NCBI GenBank assembly: GCA_902766115.1
Contig: CACXCL010000093.1
Coordinates: 1-11,488, forward strand
DNA from: an uncultured Ruminococcus sp.
Lineage (GTDB): Bacteria > Bacillota > Clostridia > Oscillospirales > CAG-272
DNA: 11,488 nucleotides
Direction: 5' to 3'
This document shows positions 1-6,802 of the stretch, piece by piece (the stretch's first letter is position 1; every line of letters begins with the position of its first letter). The notes beneath the pieces were generated by a model, which saw nothing but the letters and a program-made list of their open reading frames with translations, was not told where the DNA came from and made no database searches. The translations under genes were made by a program, and so were the position numbers.

Positions 1-256
1 CGTTTGTGCCGATTACATAAGACCGGACGACAAGATACTCATTGTCGATGATTTTCTTGCAAACGGGGAAGCTCTCCGCGGACTTATTTCGATGGTACGA
101 TCAGGCGGCGCTTCTGTTGCCGGCTGCGCCGTCCAGATAGAGAAGGGATTCCAGCACGGAGGGGACAGGCTCCGTGAAGAGGGCTACAGGGTCTACTCTC
201 TTGCGATCATCGACGACATGTCTCCCGAGCGCGGGATCGTATTTCGTCACGCCTGA
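1..256 (+). CDS. xpt: Xanthine phosphoribosyltransferase, C-terminal part (5' truncated by window edge)
   Basis: The open frame enters from the left edge (first full codon at base 2) and ends with TGA at 254-256, giving 84 C-terminal residues of a protein that is about 190 residues in full-length relatives. The PRPP-binding loop of type I phosphoribosyltransferases is clear at bases 32-73, reading KILIVDDFLANGEA. The DDFLANG form is typical of Xpt. The following stretch (GGASVAGCAVQIEKGFQ, then REEGYRVYSLA) also matches the Xpt C-terminus. Xpt is cytosolic and converts xanthine plus PRPP to XMP for purine salvage. It lies 59 bases upstream of a nucleoside-type ABC importer on the same strand, with no convincing terminator between, so co-transcription is likely. 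In many Bacillota xpt is controlled by a purine riboswitch; any such element would lie left of this window. Confidence 0.93.
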   Translation, partial: VCADYIRPDDKILIVDDFLANGEALRGLISMVRSGGASVAGCAVQIEKGFQHGGDRLREEGYRVYSLAIIDDMSPERGIVFRHA

Positions 257-270
257 CGCATTTTACGTGA

Positions 271-287
271 ATGTAATTTTATTACAT
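271..287. repeat. AT-rich inverted repeat in the xpt/lipoprotein spacer
   Basis: ATGTAAT (271-277) and ATTACAT (281-287) form a perfect 7-base inverted repeat around a TTT centre. It sits in the 59-base spacer between the xpt stop and the lipoprotein start, 16 bases before the ribosome binding site. It could be an operator half-site pair or chance symmetry in AT-rich DNA. As an RNA hairpin it would be weak, and it is not followed by a clean U-tract. I see no clear -35/-10 pair in the spacer. Confidence 0.3.
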
Positions 288-315
288 AAATTTTATTTTC
301 ACAAGGAGAAACAAA

Positions 316-1572
316 ATGAAAAAAGTACTCTCGTTTATCCTCATGTTCGCTATGGTCTTCTCTCTTGTCGGCGTTCTCGCATCCTGCAACAAGAGCGGAG
401 ACAAAGCAAAGGGACTTGTTGATTCTCCGCTTCCTGAGAAGGAAATCAAAGCGGACTTCGAAGTTCCGGATGATTTCAAGATCGGCTTTATTTTCCTCCA
501 TGATGAAAAGTCCACTTATGACAAGAACTTCATGGACGCCGCCAGAAGAGCTCAGAAGATCCTCGGACTCTCCGACGACCAGGTCATCTTCAAGACCCCT
601 ATCGACGAGTCTGACGAATGCACCACCGCTGCCGAGAACCTTGCAGAGCAGGGCTGCGGCATCATTTTCGCGGATTCCTTCGGTCATGAGCCCTTTATGA
701 GAGGCGTTGCCGAGAAGTATCCCGATATCGAGTTCTGCCATGCTACCGGTACATCTGCGCATACCGCAGGCCTCAAGAACTTCCATAACGCATTTGCCAA
801 CATCTTCCAGGGCCGTTACCTTGCTGGTATCGCCGCAGGTCTGAAGCTCAATGAGATGATCAAGGACGGCAAGATCAAAGAAGAAGAGGCTGTTATCGGT
901 TACGTCGGAGCTTTCCCGTACGCGGAAGTCAAGTCCGGCTATACTTCCTTCTTCCTCGGCGCACGCAGCGTATGCCCCAGCGCTACCATGAAGGTCAACT
1001 TCACTAACTCCTGGTACGACGTTGACAAAGAGCGTCAGAACGCGCTCTCTCTCATCAACGACGGTTGCGTTCTCATAAGCCAGCACGCCGACTCCATGGG
1101 CGCTCCCTCCGCTTGCGAAGAGAAGGGCGTTCCGGATGTTTCTTACAACGGAAGCACTTATGAAGACTGCCCCGAGACCTTTATCGTCTCCTCCAGGATC
1201 GACTGGACTCCTTACTTCATCTACATCATCAAGTGCTACGTTGAAGGCACTCCCATCGCCGACGACTGGTGCGGCGGTATCGAAGAGGGCTCCGTTGTTC
1301 TCACCGACATCAACTCCGGTGTTGCCGCTGAGGGAACTGTTGACGCCATCAAGGAAGCCATCGAGAAGCTGAAATCCGGCGAACTCAAGGTGTTCGCTAC
1401 CTCTTCCTTCAAGGTTGACGGCAAGGAACTTACCTCCTACGAAGCCGACGTTGACGACGACGGCACCTTTACTCCCGAGACCGAGGTCATCAAGGACGGT
1501 TACTTCGCTGAGTCTGAGTACAGATCCGCTCCTTACTTCGACATCGACATCGACGGTATCACCATCCAGTAA
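316..1572 (+). CDS. BMP-family (PnrA/TmpC-like) nucleoside-binding lipoprotein of an ABC importer
   Basis: This 418-residue protein starts with a lipoprotein signal peptide: MKK, a hydrophobic stretch to about residue 20, then the lipobox LASC with the lipidated Cys at residue 24. The mature part follows the basic membrane protein (Bmp, COG1744) fold. Recognisable segments are GFIFLHDEKSTYDKNFMDAA (about 57-76), DSFGHEPFMRGVAEKYPDIEF, FQGRYLAGIAAG, GYVGAFPYAEVKSGYTSFFL, and the C-terminal DGYFAESEYRSAPYFDIDID. Such proteins sit on the outer face of the membrane and deliver purine nucleosides to the transporter. AAGGAG at 303-308 is well placed for the ATG at 316. The ATPase and two permeases follow in the order usual for this family. 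Codon choice is strongly biased to C- or G-ending codons (ATC, GAC, AAC, TTC, AAG, CTC), more than in the downstream genes, which suggests high expression. Purine nucleoside specificity is inferred from family and from the xpt neighbour; the exact ligand is not visible. Confidence 0.93.
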   Translation: MKKVLSFILMFAMVFSLVGVLASCNKSGDKAKGLVDSPLPEKEIKADFEVPDDFKIGFIFLHDEKSTYDKNFMDAARRAQKILGLSDDQVIFKTPIDESDECTTAAENLAEQGCGIIFADSFGHEPFMRGVAEKYPDIEFCHATGTSAHTAGLKNFHNAFANIFQGRYLAGIAAGLKLNEMIKDGKIKEEEAVIGYVGAFPYAEVKSGYTSFFLGARSVCPSATMKVNFTNSWYDVDKERQNALSLINDGCVLISQHADSMGAPSACEEKGVPDVSYNGSTYEDCPETFIVSSRIDWTPYFIYIIKCYVEGTPIADDWCGGIEEGSVVLTDINSGVAAEGTVDAIKEAIEKLKSGELKVFATSSFKVDGKELTSYEADVDDDGTFTPETEVIKDGYFAESEYRSAPYFDIDIDGITIQ

Positions 1573-1581
1573 AACCGAATT

Positions 1582-1624
1582 ATTGATTGCGGGCGGAGCG
1601 CCATGCGCTCCGCCCATTATCAAT
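1582..1624 (+). other. Intercistronic GC hairpin between binding-protein and ATPase genes
   Basis: GGGCGGAGCGC (1591-1601) and GCGCTCCGCCC (1605-1615) form a perfect 11-base-pair stem with a CAT loop. An outer stem adds ATTGAT (1582-1587) with ATCAAT (1619-1624) across a 3x3 internal loop. The hairpin begins about 10 bases after the lipoprotein stop. No run of T follows (the bases after it are AT-mixed and then A-rich), so it is not a standard intrinsic terminator. In binding-protein-dependent transporter operons a hairpin at this place commonly shields the upstream mRNA from 3' exonucleases, or partly stops transcription, so that binding protein exceeds ATPase. That role is inferred here. 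Confidence 0.75.
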
Positions 1625-1673
1625 TAAAAATGCGAAAAAACGTTCTCCCATCAAACAATCACGGAGTTGCATT

Positions 1674-3233
1674 ATGGAAAACAGCGTTGCCATCGAACTG
1701 AAAAACATAACAAAAACTTTCGGTAAAATAGTTGCCAACAGGAATGTGAGCCTTGACGTCAGACGGGGCGAGATACTCTCGATACTCGGCGAAAACGGAA
1801 GCGGAAAAACGACCCTTATGAATATGATCGCCGGTATCTATTATCCCGACAGCGGCGAGATCTATATAGACGGGAAGGAAGTCGTGATCCGTTCGCCGAA
1901 GGACGCTTTCGGCTACGGGATCGGAATGATCCACCAGCATTTCAAGCTTGTTGACGTATTTACCGCCGCGGAAAACATCATTCTCGGACTGAACGAAAAA
2001 AGAAAGTATAAGCTTTCCGACGTGGCGCGCCGTGTTTCTGAGATCGCCTCGAGGTACGGTTTTGAACTCGATCCGATGAAAAAGATCTACGAAATGTCTG
2101 TATCCGAAAAGCAGACGGTCGAGATTATCAAAGTCCTTTATCGCGGTGCTGATATACTTATCCTTGACGAACCCACAGCCGTCCTCACTCCTCAGGAAAC
2201 GTCAAAGCTTTTTGCCGTTCTGAGAAGAATGCGTGAAGACGGGAAGTCCATCGTTATCATTACACATAAACTGCACGAGGTACTGTCTCTGTCTGACAGA
2301 GTTTCGGTCCTGCGCAAGGGCGAGTATATATGCACAGTCGACACATGCGACGCCACCGTATCGTCGCTTACCGAGGCTATGGTCGGTAAAAAGATCACGC
2401 TGAATATTGACAGATGCGATCCTGTTGATCCCACCGACAGACTTATTATTAAAGATCTTGAATGTATCAACCGCGAAGGAACGAAAATACTCGACGACGT
2501 TTCGTTCACTGCCCGGTCAGGGGAAATACTCGGTATAGCCGGTATCGCCGGAAGCGGTCAAAGAGAACTTCTCGAAGCGATCGCGGGCCTTCAGCACGTC
2601 GAATCCGGACAGATCTCCTACATCGATCCGTCAACCGGCGCCGAAGAGAATCTCAGGGACAAAACGCCTATACAGATCCGTCAGCTCGGAGTTCGTCTGT
2701 CGTTCGTTCCCGAAGATCGTCTGGGAATGGGGCTTGTGGGCAATATGGACATCGTTGACAATATGATGCTCAGGAGCTACAGGAAAGGTAATTCCGCCTT
2801 CCTCAGACGAAAGGAGCCGAGAGACCTTGCAAATGAGATCATAAAGAGTCTTGAGGTCGTCACACCCGGTCCCAACACTCCCGTACGCAGGTTGTCCGGA
2901 GGAAACGTACAAAAAGTACTTGTTGGACGTGAGATCGCTTCCACGCCGACGGTCCTTATGGCGGCATACCCGGTCCGGGGACTTGATATCAACTCCTCAT
3001 ATCTCATTTATAATCTTCTCAATGAACAAAAGAAAAACGGCGTCGCCGTGATTTTTGTGGGGGAAGATCTGGACGTTCTTATCGAATTGTCCGACAGGAT
3101 CCTTGTTATCGGTTCCGGCCGTGTGACCGGACTTGTGGATGCGAGAAACACGACGAAAGAGGAGATCGGTCTTCTGATGACAAAAACACCGGAGATCGAA
3201 CAAAGCGAAAACGAAGGGGGCGAGGGCGAATGA
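1674..3233 (+). CDS. Nucleoside ABC importer ATPase, two fused nucleotide-binding domains (NupO/YufO-like)
   Basis: I choose the ATG at 1674 (519 residues) because GGAG at 1663-1666 lies 7 bases upstream and homology to ABC ATPases begins at once (VAIELKNITKTFGK). An in-frame extension to 1587 would run through the intercistronic hairpin and has no ribosome site. NBD1 is complete: Walker A GENGSGKTT (39-47), Q-loop Gln88, signature MSVSEKQ (141-147), Walker B ILILDEP (161-167), switch His198. NBD2 (about 256-505) is degenerate, as is normal in this family. Its Walker A-like GIAGSGQR (290-297) has Gln for the Lys, its signature LSGGN (407-411) is intact, and the Walker B region AAYPVRGLD (430-438) lacks the DE pair. 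The double-NBD layout places it with YufO/NupO, MglA and RbsA-type carbohydrate/nucleoside importers. It energises import from the cytosolic face. Its last codons overlap the next start by 4 bases (ATGA). Confidence 0.95.
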   Translation: MENSVAIELKNITKTFGKIVANRNVSLDVRRGEILSILGENGSGKTTLMNMIAGIYYPDSGEIYIDGKEVVIRSPKDAFGYGIGMIHQHFKLVDVFTAAENIILGLNEKRKYKLSDVARRVSEIASRYGFELDPMKKIYEMSVSEKQTVEIIKVLYRGADILILDEPTAVLTPQETSKLFAVLRRMREDGKSIVIITHKLHEVLSLSDRVSVLRKGEYICTVDTCDATVSSLTEAMVGKKITLNIDRCDPVDPTDRLIIKDLECINREGTKILDDVSFTARSGEILGIAGIAGSGQRELLEAIAGLQHVESGQISYIDPSTGAEENLRDKTPIQIRQLGVRLSFVPEDRLGMGLVGNMDIVDNMMLRSYRKGNSAFLRRKEPRDLANEIIKSLEVVTPGPNTPVRRLSGGNVQKVLVGREIASTPTVLMAAYPVRGLDINSSYLIYNLLNEQKKNGVAVIFVGEDLDVLIELSDRILVIGSGRVTGLVDARNTTKEEIGLLMTKTPEIEQSENEGGEGE

Positions 3234-4336
3234 GAAGCAAAACGGAAACAAAAAAAGCGCATGAGCCGCTGTTCCATGTTGTCAAACGTGACGAGCTCTC
3301 CGGAATAAAAAGTATTCTCGTGAGAGCGATCGCGATACTCGCCGCGATCGTCGTTTCATCCCTTGTGGTTGTTATAGCCGAAAAAGTCAATCCCGTCGGT
3401 TATTTCAAATCGATGTTCCGCGGCGCGTTTTCAACTCCGACGCTGTTCTGGTCGTTCCTTCATGAAGCGGCTCTTCTGCTTTGCGTCGCCATTGCGTTGA
3501 CGCCGGCGTTCAAAATGCGATTCTGGAATATCGGCGGCGAAGGACAGGTGCTGGTAGGCGGGCTCGCTTCCATCGCATGTATGTTTTACCTTGGAGGAAA
3601 GGTCCCGAACGTCCTTCTTTGGGTGCTCATCATAGTTTCGGGGCTTCTTGCCGGAGCTGTTTGGGCTGTTCTTCCTGCGCTGTGCAAGGCAAAGTGGAAT
3701 ACGAATGAAACGCTCTTTACCCTCATGATGAATTACATCGCGATCCAGCTTGTCTGTTTTTGTCTGGATACCTGGGTCAAGAGCGGTTCCGGAGTCCTTG
3801 AGCCGATGCACGGGTACGGCTTGCCTTCCGTTGGCAACAAATGGCTTCTGAATATCCTGATCATCCTCGCTTTGACAGTATTCATGTTTATTTATCTCCG
3901 TTTCAGCAAGCACGGCTATGAGATCTCCGTAGTCGGTGAAAGCGAGAACACCGCGAGATACATCGGCATAAACGTAAAAAAGGTGATTATCAGGACGGTT
4001 CTGATCTCCGGTATGCTTTGCGGACTTGCCGGGGTCCTGATCTGCGGCGGGATAAACCACACCATATCGACTACAGCCGCAAAGGGACGCGGTTTTACGG
4101 CGATCCTCGTATCCTGGCTCGCAAAATTCAACCCGCTTTACATGATGCTGACCTCCATTCTGATCGTTTTTTTCCAGGTCGGCGCCATTCAGGTCAAATC
4201 AGACTTCAACATAAGCGACGTGGCAGATATCACGACAGCGATCATTTTGTTTTTCATCGTAGGCTGCGAGTTTTTCATAAGATATAAGATCGTTTTCAAA
4301 AAGCACGGTCATAAGGAGGCAGTGAACAATGATTGA
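3230..4336 (+). CDS. Nucleoside ABC importer permease, first subunit (NupP/YufP-like)
   Basis: A 368-residue BPD_transp_2 (branched-chain/ribose-type) membrane protein. After a charged cytosolic N-terminus, hydrophobic helices begin at about residue 29. Others lie near 78-92, 105-120, 127-151, 165-180, 206-223, 254-273, 287-298, 303-320 and 334-350. Family motifs are FWNIGGEGQ (98-106), NETLFTLMMNY (159-169), GESENTARYIGI (236-247) and KGRGFTAI (285-292). The motif after VGES is the cytosolic coupling segment that contacts the ATPase. The ATG at 3230 overlaps the ATPase stop (ATGA), which implies translational coupling. The gene overlaps the next permease by 8 bases. The pair should form a heterodimeric pore with the lipoprotein outside and the ATPase inside. 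Confidence 0.94.
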   Translation: MRSKTETKKAHEPLFHVVKRDELSGIKSILVRAIAILAAIVVSSLVVVIAEKVNPVGYFKSMFRGAFSTPTLFWSFLHEAALLLCVAIALTPAFKMRFWNIGGEGQVLVGGLASIACMFYLGGKVPNVLLWVLIIVSGLLAGAVWAVLPALCKAKWNTNETLFTLMMNYIAIQLVCFCLDTWVKSGSGVLEPMHGYGLPSVGNKWLLNILIILALTVFMFIYLRFSKHGYEISVVGESENTARYIGINVKKVIIRTVLISGMLCGLAGVLICGGINHTISTTAAKGRGFTAILVSWLAKFNPLYMMLTSILIVFFQVGAIQVKSDFNISDVADITTAIILFFIVGCEFFIRYKIVFKKHGHKEAVNND

Positions 4337-5276
4337 ATTTCTTGCTCAGTCTGTCAGGACGGGAATGACGTTCCTTTACGGTTCGACCGGAGAGACTCTG
4401 ACGGAAAAGTCGGGTCACCTGAACCTCGGTCTTCCGGGAATCATGTCTGCGGGCGCCGCTTTCGGATGCGCGGTGGAATACGCATACGGCTCGGCAGTCG
4501 GGAAGCTTTATGTGAATCCTTTTATTGCGGTCATTCTTCCCATCGTCGTTTCCTTTATCGGCGGTATGCTGATGGGCCTGATTTATTGCTTTTTTACGGT
4601 AACGCTGCACGCAAACCAGAACGTGACCGGTCTTATTCTCACGACGCTCGGTACCGGTCTTACAGGTTATATCATCAGTAAGACGCATTCGTTCGCTTTT
4701 GCGGCCAAGTATTTCACGAAACCGCTGCCGTTTGCGAAAGATCTCGGGTGGTTCGGCAAATTGTTCCTGTCTTACGGTATTCTCGTGTACCTGGCTCTCG
4801 CCATTGCGATAATTTCGTCGATCATTCTTTCAAAAACAAGAGTCGGACTCAATATACGCGCCGTGGGAGAGAATCCTGCGACTGCCGACGCCGCCGGTAT
4901 CAATGTGACTCGATACAGGTACATTACGACCATGATCGGTTCCGGTATCGCCGGGATCGGAGGTCTCTGCTACATCATGGATAACCTTTTCGGCTCGTGG
5001 GAATATACGATAGAGGCAATGGGATGGCTTGCGATCGCTCTCGTTATTTTCACCGTCTGGAAACCAAACATCGGCATATTCGGATCGATCCTTTTCGGAA
5101 TGCTGTATAACGCGAGCGCGTATATCAAGAATATATCTTTCGCGCAGACGGATCTGATCGAAATGCTGCCATATGCCGTGACGATAATCGTTCTTATCAT
5201 CACCAGCGCGAGAAAGAGACGTGAGAATCAGCCGCCCGCTCACCTCGGACTCTCGTACTTCAGAGAAGACAGATAA
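4329..5276 (+). CDS. Nucleoside ABC importer permease, second subunit (NupQ/YufQ-like)
   Basis: A 315-residue membrane protein of the same BPD_transp_2 superfamily as its neighbour but of the shorter, second-permease type. Diagnostic segments are GETLTEKSGHLNLG (21-34), QNVTGLILTTLGTG (97-110), GENPATADAAGI (180-191, the ATPase coupling segment) and GWLAIALVIF (232-241). AAGGAGG at 4313-4319 inside the end of the previous gene gives a strong ribosome site 9 bases before the ATG. The start overlaps the upstream stop by 8 bases. It is the last gene of the plus-strand unit, and its TAA is followed 6 bases later by a strong terminator. Family and order leave little doubt that it is a transporter subunit; nucleoside specificity is inferred. 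Confidence 0.94.
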   Translation: MIEFLAQSVRTGMTFLYGSTGETLTEKSGHLNLGLPGIMSAGAAFGCAVEYAYGSAVGKLYVNPFIAVILPIVVSFIGGMLMGLIYCFFTVTLHANQNVTGLILTTLGTGLTGYIISKTHSFAFAAKYFTKPLPFAKDLGWFGKLFLSYGILVYLALAIAIISSIILSKTRVGLNIRAVGENPATADAAGINVTRYRYITTMIGSGIAGIGGLCYIMDNLFGSWEYTIEAMGWLAIALVIFTVWKPNIGIFGSILFGMLYNASAYIKNISFAQTDLIEMLPYAVTIIVLIITSARKRRENQPPAHLGLSYFREDR

Positions 5277-5282
5277 ATGACC

Positions 5283-5319
5283 GGACCGCGCCAAAGATCA
5301 CTTTGGCGCGGTCCTTTTT
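5283..5319 (+). terminator. Strong intrinsic terminator of the xpt-transporter unit
   Basis: GGACCGCGCCAAAG (5283-5296) pairs perfectly with CTTTGGCGCGGTCC (5301-5314) around an ATCA loop, giving a 14-base-pair stem. TTTTT at 5315-5319 follows directly. It begins 6 bases after the permease stop. The T-run touches the stop codon of the convergent spoVAF gene (TCA at 5319-5321 on the plus strand). Read on the minus strand the same hairpin is followed by GGTCATTTATC, not a U-tract, so as an intrinsic terminator it works well only for the plus strand. Confidence 0.95.
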
Positions 5320-6749
5320 CAATCGTGCTTTTTCATTCTGAAAAGCAGTCTCATGAGGGCTTTTCCGTTGAAGGGGATCAGCGGATAAAGGTAGCTCCTT
5401 TTCCCGTTGGCTGTCTTGTTTGTCGTAATGAGCAATATGGCGATTATAACAGCGGCAGCAAATCCCCATATATCGAACAGCGCCGCAAGTGTCAGCGTCA
5501 GCACGCGAAGATATTTGAACGCATAACCGAGCTCAAAGCTCGTCTGAGTGAAGTTGGCGATCGCCACAAAAGCCATATACAGGATCACGTCCGGAGACAC
5601 CCACCCGACTTTGACGGCGATATCGCCCAGCAGCAGCCCCCCGACTATTGAAAGTGAGTTTGTCATCATGCTCGGCGTGTTGAGCGACGCGAGCTTCAGC
5701 CCGTCGATCGCGAATTCAGTCAGGATTATCTGAAGAAATATCGGCAGATCCCCCGTGTCGGCAGGAATGACGAATCCGAGCCACTCCGGAAGAAAAGCGT
5801 GATGCTTCAGAAGAAGATACCACGCGGGGATAAGATAAACTGTCAGCCAGAAAATCACCCGGCGCAGAATGCGAAGGTACGTTCCTGTGAGGGGCGGGAA
5901 ATAATAATCGTCCGTTACCTGGAGAAAATCGAAAAGGGAAGTGGGAAAAATCAGCGCTTCCGGACTGTTGTCGCATAAAAGAACGACTCTTCCTTCGAGG
6001 ATCGCAGCCGCCGCCGCGTCCGGTCTTTCGCTCGCCCTGACCTTCGGGAAGGGGTTATACCAGTTCGTTCTGACAAGAGTTTCCGTGACGTTCTGATGAC
6101 CGAGAACGAGAGAATCGGTATCAAGGTCCGAGAGCTTACGGGTAAGATCTTTAACGTACCCGGGGTCGGCTTTGCCGAAAAGATAACAAAGGGCAAGATC
6201 CGTTTTTGTCTTTCTGCCGGCGGTGATGTGTTTAACCGACAACGCGGGATCTCTTATTCTTCGACGGACCATTGAAATATTAGTCATCAGCGTCTCGACG
6301 AATCCGTCTCTGCTTCCGCGCATGACCCGGTCGTTCTCGGGCTCGTCTATGGAACGCGTTGGATAGGTCCTGAAATCGATTATTACTGCCTTGCCGTCGA
6401 ATGACTCACTTAACAGTGCGGTCCTTCCGCTGAGTACGTTTTGTACGATATCTTCAACTTTTCCGGTAATTCGGGCGTCCGGGACCGGAATCGATGAAGT
6501 AATAAAAGATTCCGCGTCCGTGACTCTTTTTCTTGCACATGTTTCGCAGTTTTCCGCCCAGTATTCCATGAGCTTCTGCAAAGAGCGCGAGTCCGTAAAA
6601 CCTTCGAGATAATATATCGCCGCTGGTATCCCGCCTATGACGAAAGGTCTTTTTTTCAGGTCGAATGACGACTCCAAATTCAGCGCAGAGTCGATCCTGT
6701 CGCAGTTTTCCGAAAAAGTGCTGCCGAGTAAAACATCATGTTCAGACAA
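5319..6749 (-). CDS. spoVAF: SpoVAF/GerA-family spore germination membrane protein
   Basis: The family is recognised from a soluble N-terminal half and a membrane C-terminal half in the GerAA/SpoVAF pattern. Segments include RTYPTRSIDEPENDRVMRGS then RDGFVETL, RRRIRDP, GRKTKTDLALCYL, WYNPFPKVRASERPD and FPPLTGTYLRILRR. Hydrophobic helices lie near residues 299-315, 335-350, 366-385, 388-402 and 416-445, and the tail includes YPLIPFNGKALMRLL. The sequence is closer to SpoVAF than to GerAA as I recall the families. About 476 residues fits (relatives are about 480-495). Start choice: the longest frame begins with GTG at 6758, but GGGAG abuts that codon. The TTG at 6749 has the same GGGAG 8 bases upstream and is preferred. 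SpoVAF is an inner spore membrane protein linked to GerA-type receptors and amplifies germination, and it is normally in the spoVA operon. Here no spoVA or gerA partner is visible, and it follows an ltaS-like gene. Confidence 0.88.
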   Translation of the reverse strand: MSEHDVLLGSTFSENCDRIDSALNLESSFDLKKRPFVIGGIPAAIYYLEGFTDSRSLQKLMEYWAENCETCARKRVTDAESFITSSIPVPDARITGKVEDIVQNVLSGRTALLSESFDGKAVIIDFRTYPTRSIDEPENDRVMRGSRDGFVETLMTNISMVRRRIRDPALSVKHITAGRKTKTDLALCYLFGKADPGYVKDLTRKLSDLDTDSLVLGHQNVTETLVRTNWYNPFPKVRASERPDAAAAAILEGRVVLLCDNSPEALIFPTSLFDFLQVTDDYYFPPLTGTYLRILRRVIFWLTVYLIPAWYLLLKHHAFLPEWLGFVIPADTGDLPIFLQIILTEFAIDGLKLASLNTPSMMTNSLSIVGGLLLGDIAVKVGWVSPDVILYMAFVAIANFTQTSFELGYAFKYLRVLTLTLAALFDIWGFAAAVIIAILLITTNKTANGKRSYLYPLIPFNGKALMRLLFRMKKHD

Positions 6750-6757
6750 AAGAATCA

Positions 6758-6794
6758 CTCCCGAATCATACTGTATACAGTATGCATTCGGGAG
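6758..6794. repeat. Near-perfect 37-base palindrome covering the spoVAF ribosome binding site
   Basis: On the plus strand CTCCCGAAT (6758-6766) pairs with ATTCGGGAG (6786-6794). The centre is the perfect 18-base palindrome CATACTGTATACAGTATG (6767-6784), with one unpaired C at 6785. It fills most of the 53-base spacer between the ltaS-like stop (TAA at 6803-6805) and the TTG start of spoVAF. In the minus-strand transcript the 3' arm ends with GGGAG, the only good Shine-Dalgarno for spoVAF, paired with CUCCC of the 5' arm. After the stem comes UGAUUCUUUU, a poor U-tract. The structure may hide the ribosome site, act as a weak terminator or 3' protector for the upstream mRNA, or be a DNA operator. 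Confidence 0.85.
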
Positions 6795-6802
6795 CGTGTT
6801 AT

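Noticed and set aside
247..1623. A 458-codon open frame on the minus strand opposite the lipoprotein gene
   Set aside because: It is a shadow of the strongly codon-biased lipoprotein gene. Its product is a Val/Asp/Gly/Ser-rich stretch with no family motif, no ribosome site, and no place in the operon layout.
1587..1673. Upstream extension of the ATPase gene to an ATG or alternative start at 1587
   Set aside because: The 29 extra codons run through the intercistronic hairpin and have no ribosome site. The ATG at 1674 has GGAG 7 bases upstream and begins exactly at the ABC domain.
2094..2115. Unusual ABC signature MSVSEKQ and missing Walker lysine in NBD2 taken as loss of function
   Set aside because: Sugar and nucleoside double-NBD ATPases such as MglA carry the same kind of variant signature, and a degenerate second site is normal for the family.
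3431..4060. A 209-codon minus-strand frame opposite the first permease
   Set aside because: Shadow frame. The permease on the plus strand has clear family motifs, coupling overlaps and a ribosome site.
6767..6784. Reading the CTGTATACAG core as a LexA/SOS box
   Set aside because: The E. coli LexA site has CTG and CAG separated by ten bases, here only four. The Bacillota LexA (DinR) site is of the GAAC-GTTC type, which is absent.
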